Below are positions 63,811 to 64,000 of a stretch of DNA of 64,000 nucleotides, piece by piece. The stretch is from Heterorhizobium halophytocola (lineage in GTDB: Bacteria; Pseudomonadota; Alphaproteobacteria; Rhizobiales; Rhizobiaceae): positions 1 to 64,000 of the forward strand of contig NZ_JAGGJU010000007.1 in assembly GCF_017873095.1 (NCBI RefSeq), in the 5' to 3' direction. The notes under the pieces were generated by a model, which saw only the letters and a program-made list of their open reading frames with translations, was not told the DNA's origin and did not search any database. How positions within the stretch are numbered: position 1 is the first letter of the stretch; every line of letters begins with the position of its first letter. A program made the translations under genes and the position numbers.

Positions 63811-64000
63811 ATGACACGACTGGACATACAGATGGCCATCGAGGCAGAGGGCTGGCCGAGCGAAGCGGTCCTCCTCGCCCAGAGCAATGCCGTGCTGGAA
63901 ACAGCATTGCGCTATCTGATCGAGCGCCAGGAGCAACCGTTCCCGAAGACGGCGCCGGAACTGTCGCTGGTGTTTACCGACGACCGGCAGATCCGCGAGA
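63811..64000 (+). CDS. ybeY: Endoribonuclease YbeY, truncated by the window end
   Basis: The first 63 codons are present: MTRLDIQMAIEAEGWPSEAVLLAQSN and ELSLVFTDDRQIRE, which is the YbeY N-terminus. The zinc motif (H-GxxHLxGYDH) lies beyond the window. The ATG is 20 bp after the phoH stop. YbeY helps mature 16S rRNA and controls ribosome quality. The gene is incomplete here, not broken. Confidence 0.9.
   Translation, partial: MTRLDIQMAIEAEGWPSEAVLLAQSNAVLETALRYLIERQEQPFPKTAPELSLVFTDDRQIRE

Overview
The window is chromosomal DNA from an alphaproteobacterium of the family Rhizobiaceae (Rhizobium, Agrobacterium or Ensifer-like). The evidence is high GC content and gene blocks typical of the order: infC-rpmI-rplT-pheS-pheT, lptC-lptA-lptB-rpoN-hpf-ptsN on one strand, hrcA-grpE next to rph, and a run of malic enzyme / mutS-glnD-murJ-trpS-nfu-tsaB-rimI-fur-plsC-miaB-phoH-ybeY. 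It also carries ornithine-lipid genes (olsB and a probable olsA). I see no rRNA, tRNA, CRISPR array, IS transposase or prophage. Genus or species cannot be fixed from this alone.

Layout. 1-2000: an 83-bp tandem repeat at the window edge, a secreted transglutaminase-like cysteine peptidase (BTLCP family) behind a consensus CtrA box, and an alpha/beta hydrolase. 2.1-9.2 kb: the translation block. infC probably starts at ATT. A 452-nt structured leader precedes rpmI-rplT, then come a kinase-fold protein, pheS and pheT. A three-gene insert (DUF4160, DUF2442, GFA-type zinc protein) sits inside the pheS-pheT transcription unit. 9.4-17.9 kb: an accessory metabolic and regulatory stretch (HxlR/SDR, LysR/aldo-keto reductase, GNAT, second aldo-keto reductase, GlxA-type regulator coupled to an isochorismatase-family hydrolase, Gfo/Idh/MocA oxidoreductase, nucleotidyltransferase). 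Several palindromic operator-like sites lie between its divergent genes.

17.9-24.6 kb: a small envelope-glycosylation-like cluster (GtrA, GT2, a large GT-C-like membrane protein), a lone GTA-type spike base protein, xseA, an SH3-domain protein and a small secreted protein. 24.6-31.7 kb: M29 aminopeptidase, GMC oxidoreductase with a possible coupled leader peptide, ArsC-like protein, YbaK, and the rph-VOC-rdgB-hemW unit, interspersed with two palindromic MITE-like elements. 32.6-35.7 kb: hrcA-grpE facing ptsN and hpf. 35.9-39.6 kb: rpoN and the LPS-export genes. 39.9-44.3 kb: ihfB, a LapA-domain protein, two RNA methyltransferases, lspA and olsB. 44.3-64 kb: a small hypothetical gene, a GcvA-type LysR regulator, and the malic enzyme through ybeY block, with ybeY cut by the window end.

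Working together: most of the window is housekeeping (translation, protein quality control, LPS transport, mismatch repair, nitrogen sensing through GlnD/PtsN/RpoN, membrane lipids). The most unusual signals are the DUF4160-DUF2442-GFA cassette inside pheST, the short leader ORF whose stop overlaps the GMC oxidoreductase start, and the 48-bp perfect inverted repeat around 26 kb. The orphan GTA-like spike protein and the GtrA/GT2/GT-C trio also stand out. All reading was by eye; no database search or folding program was run.
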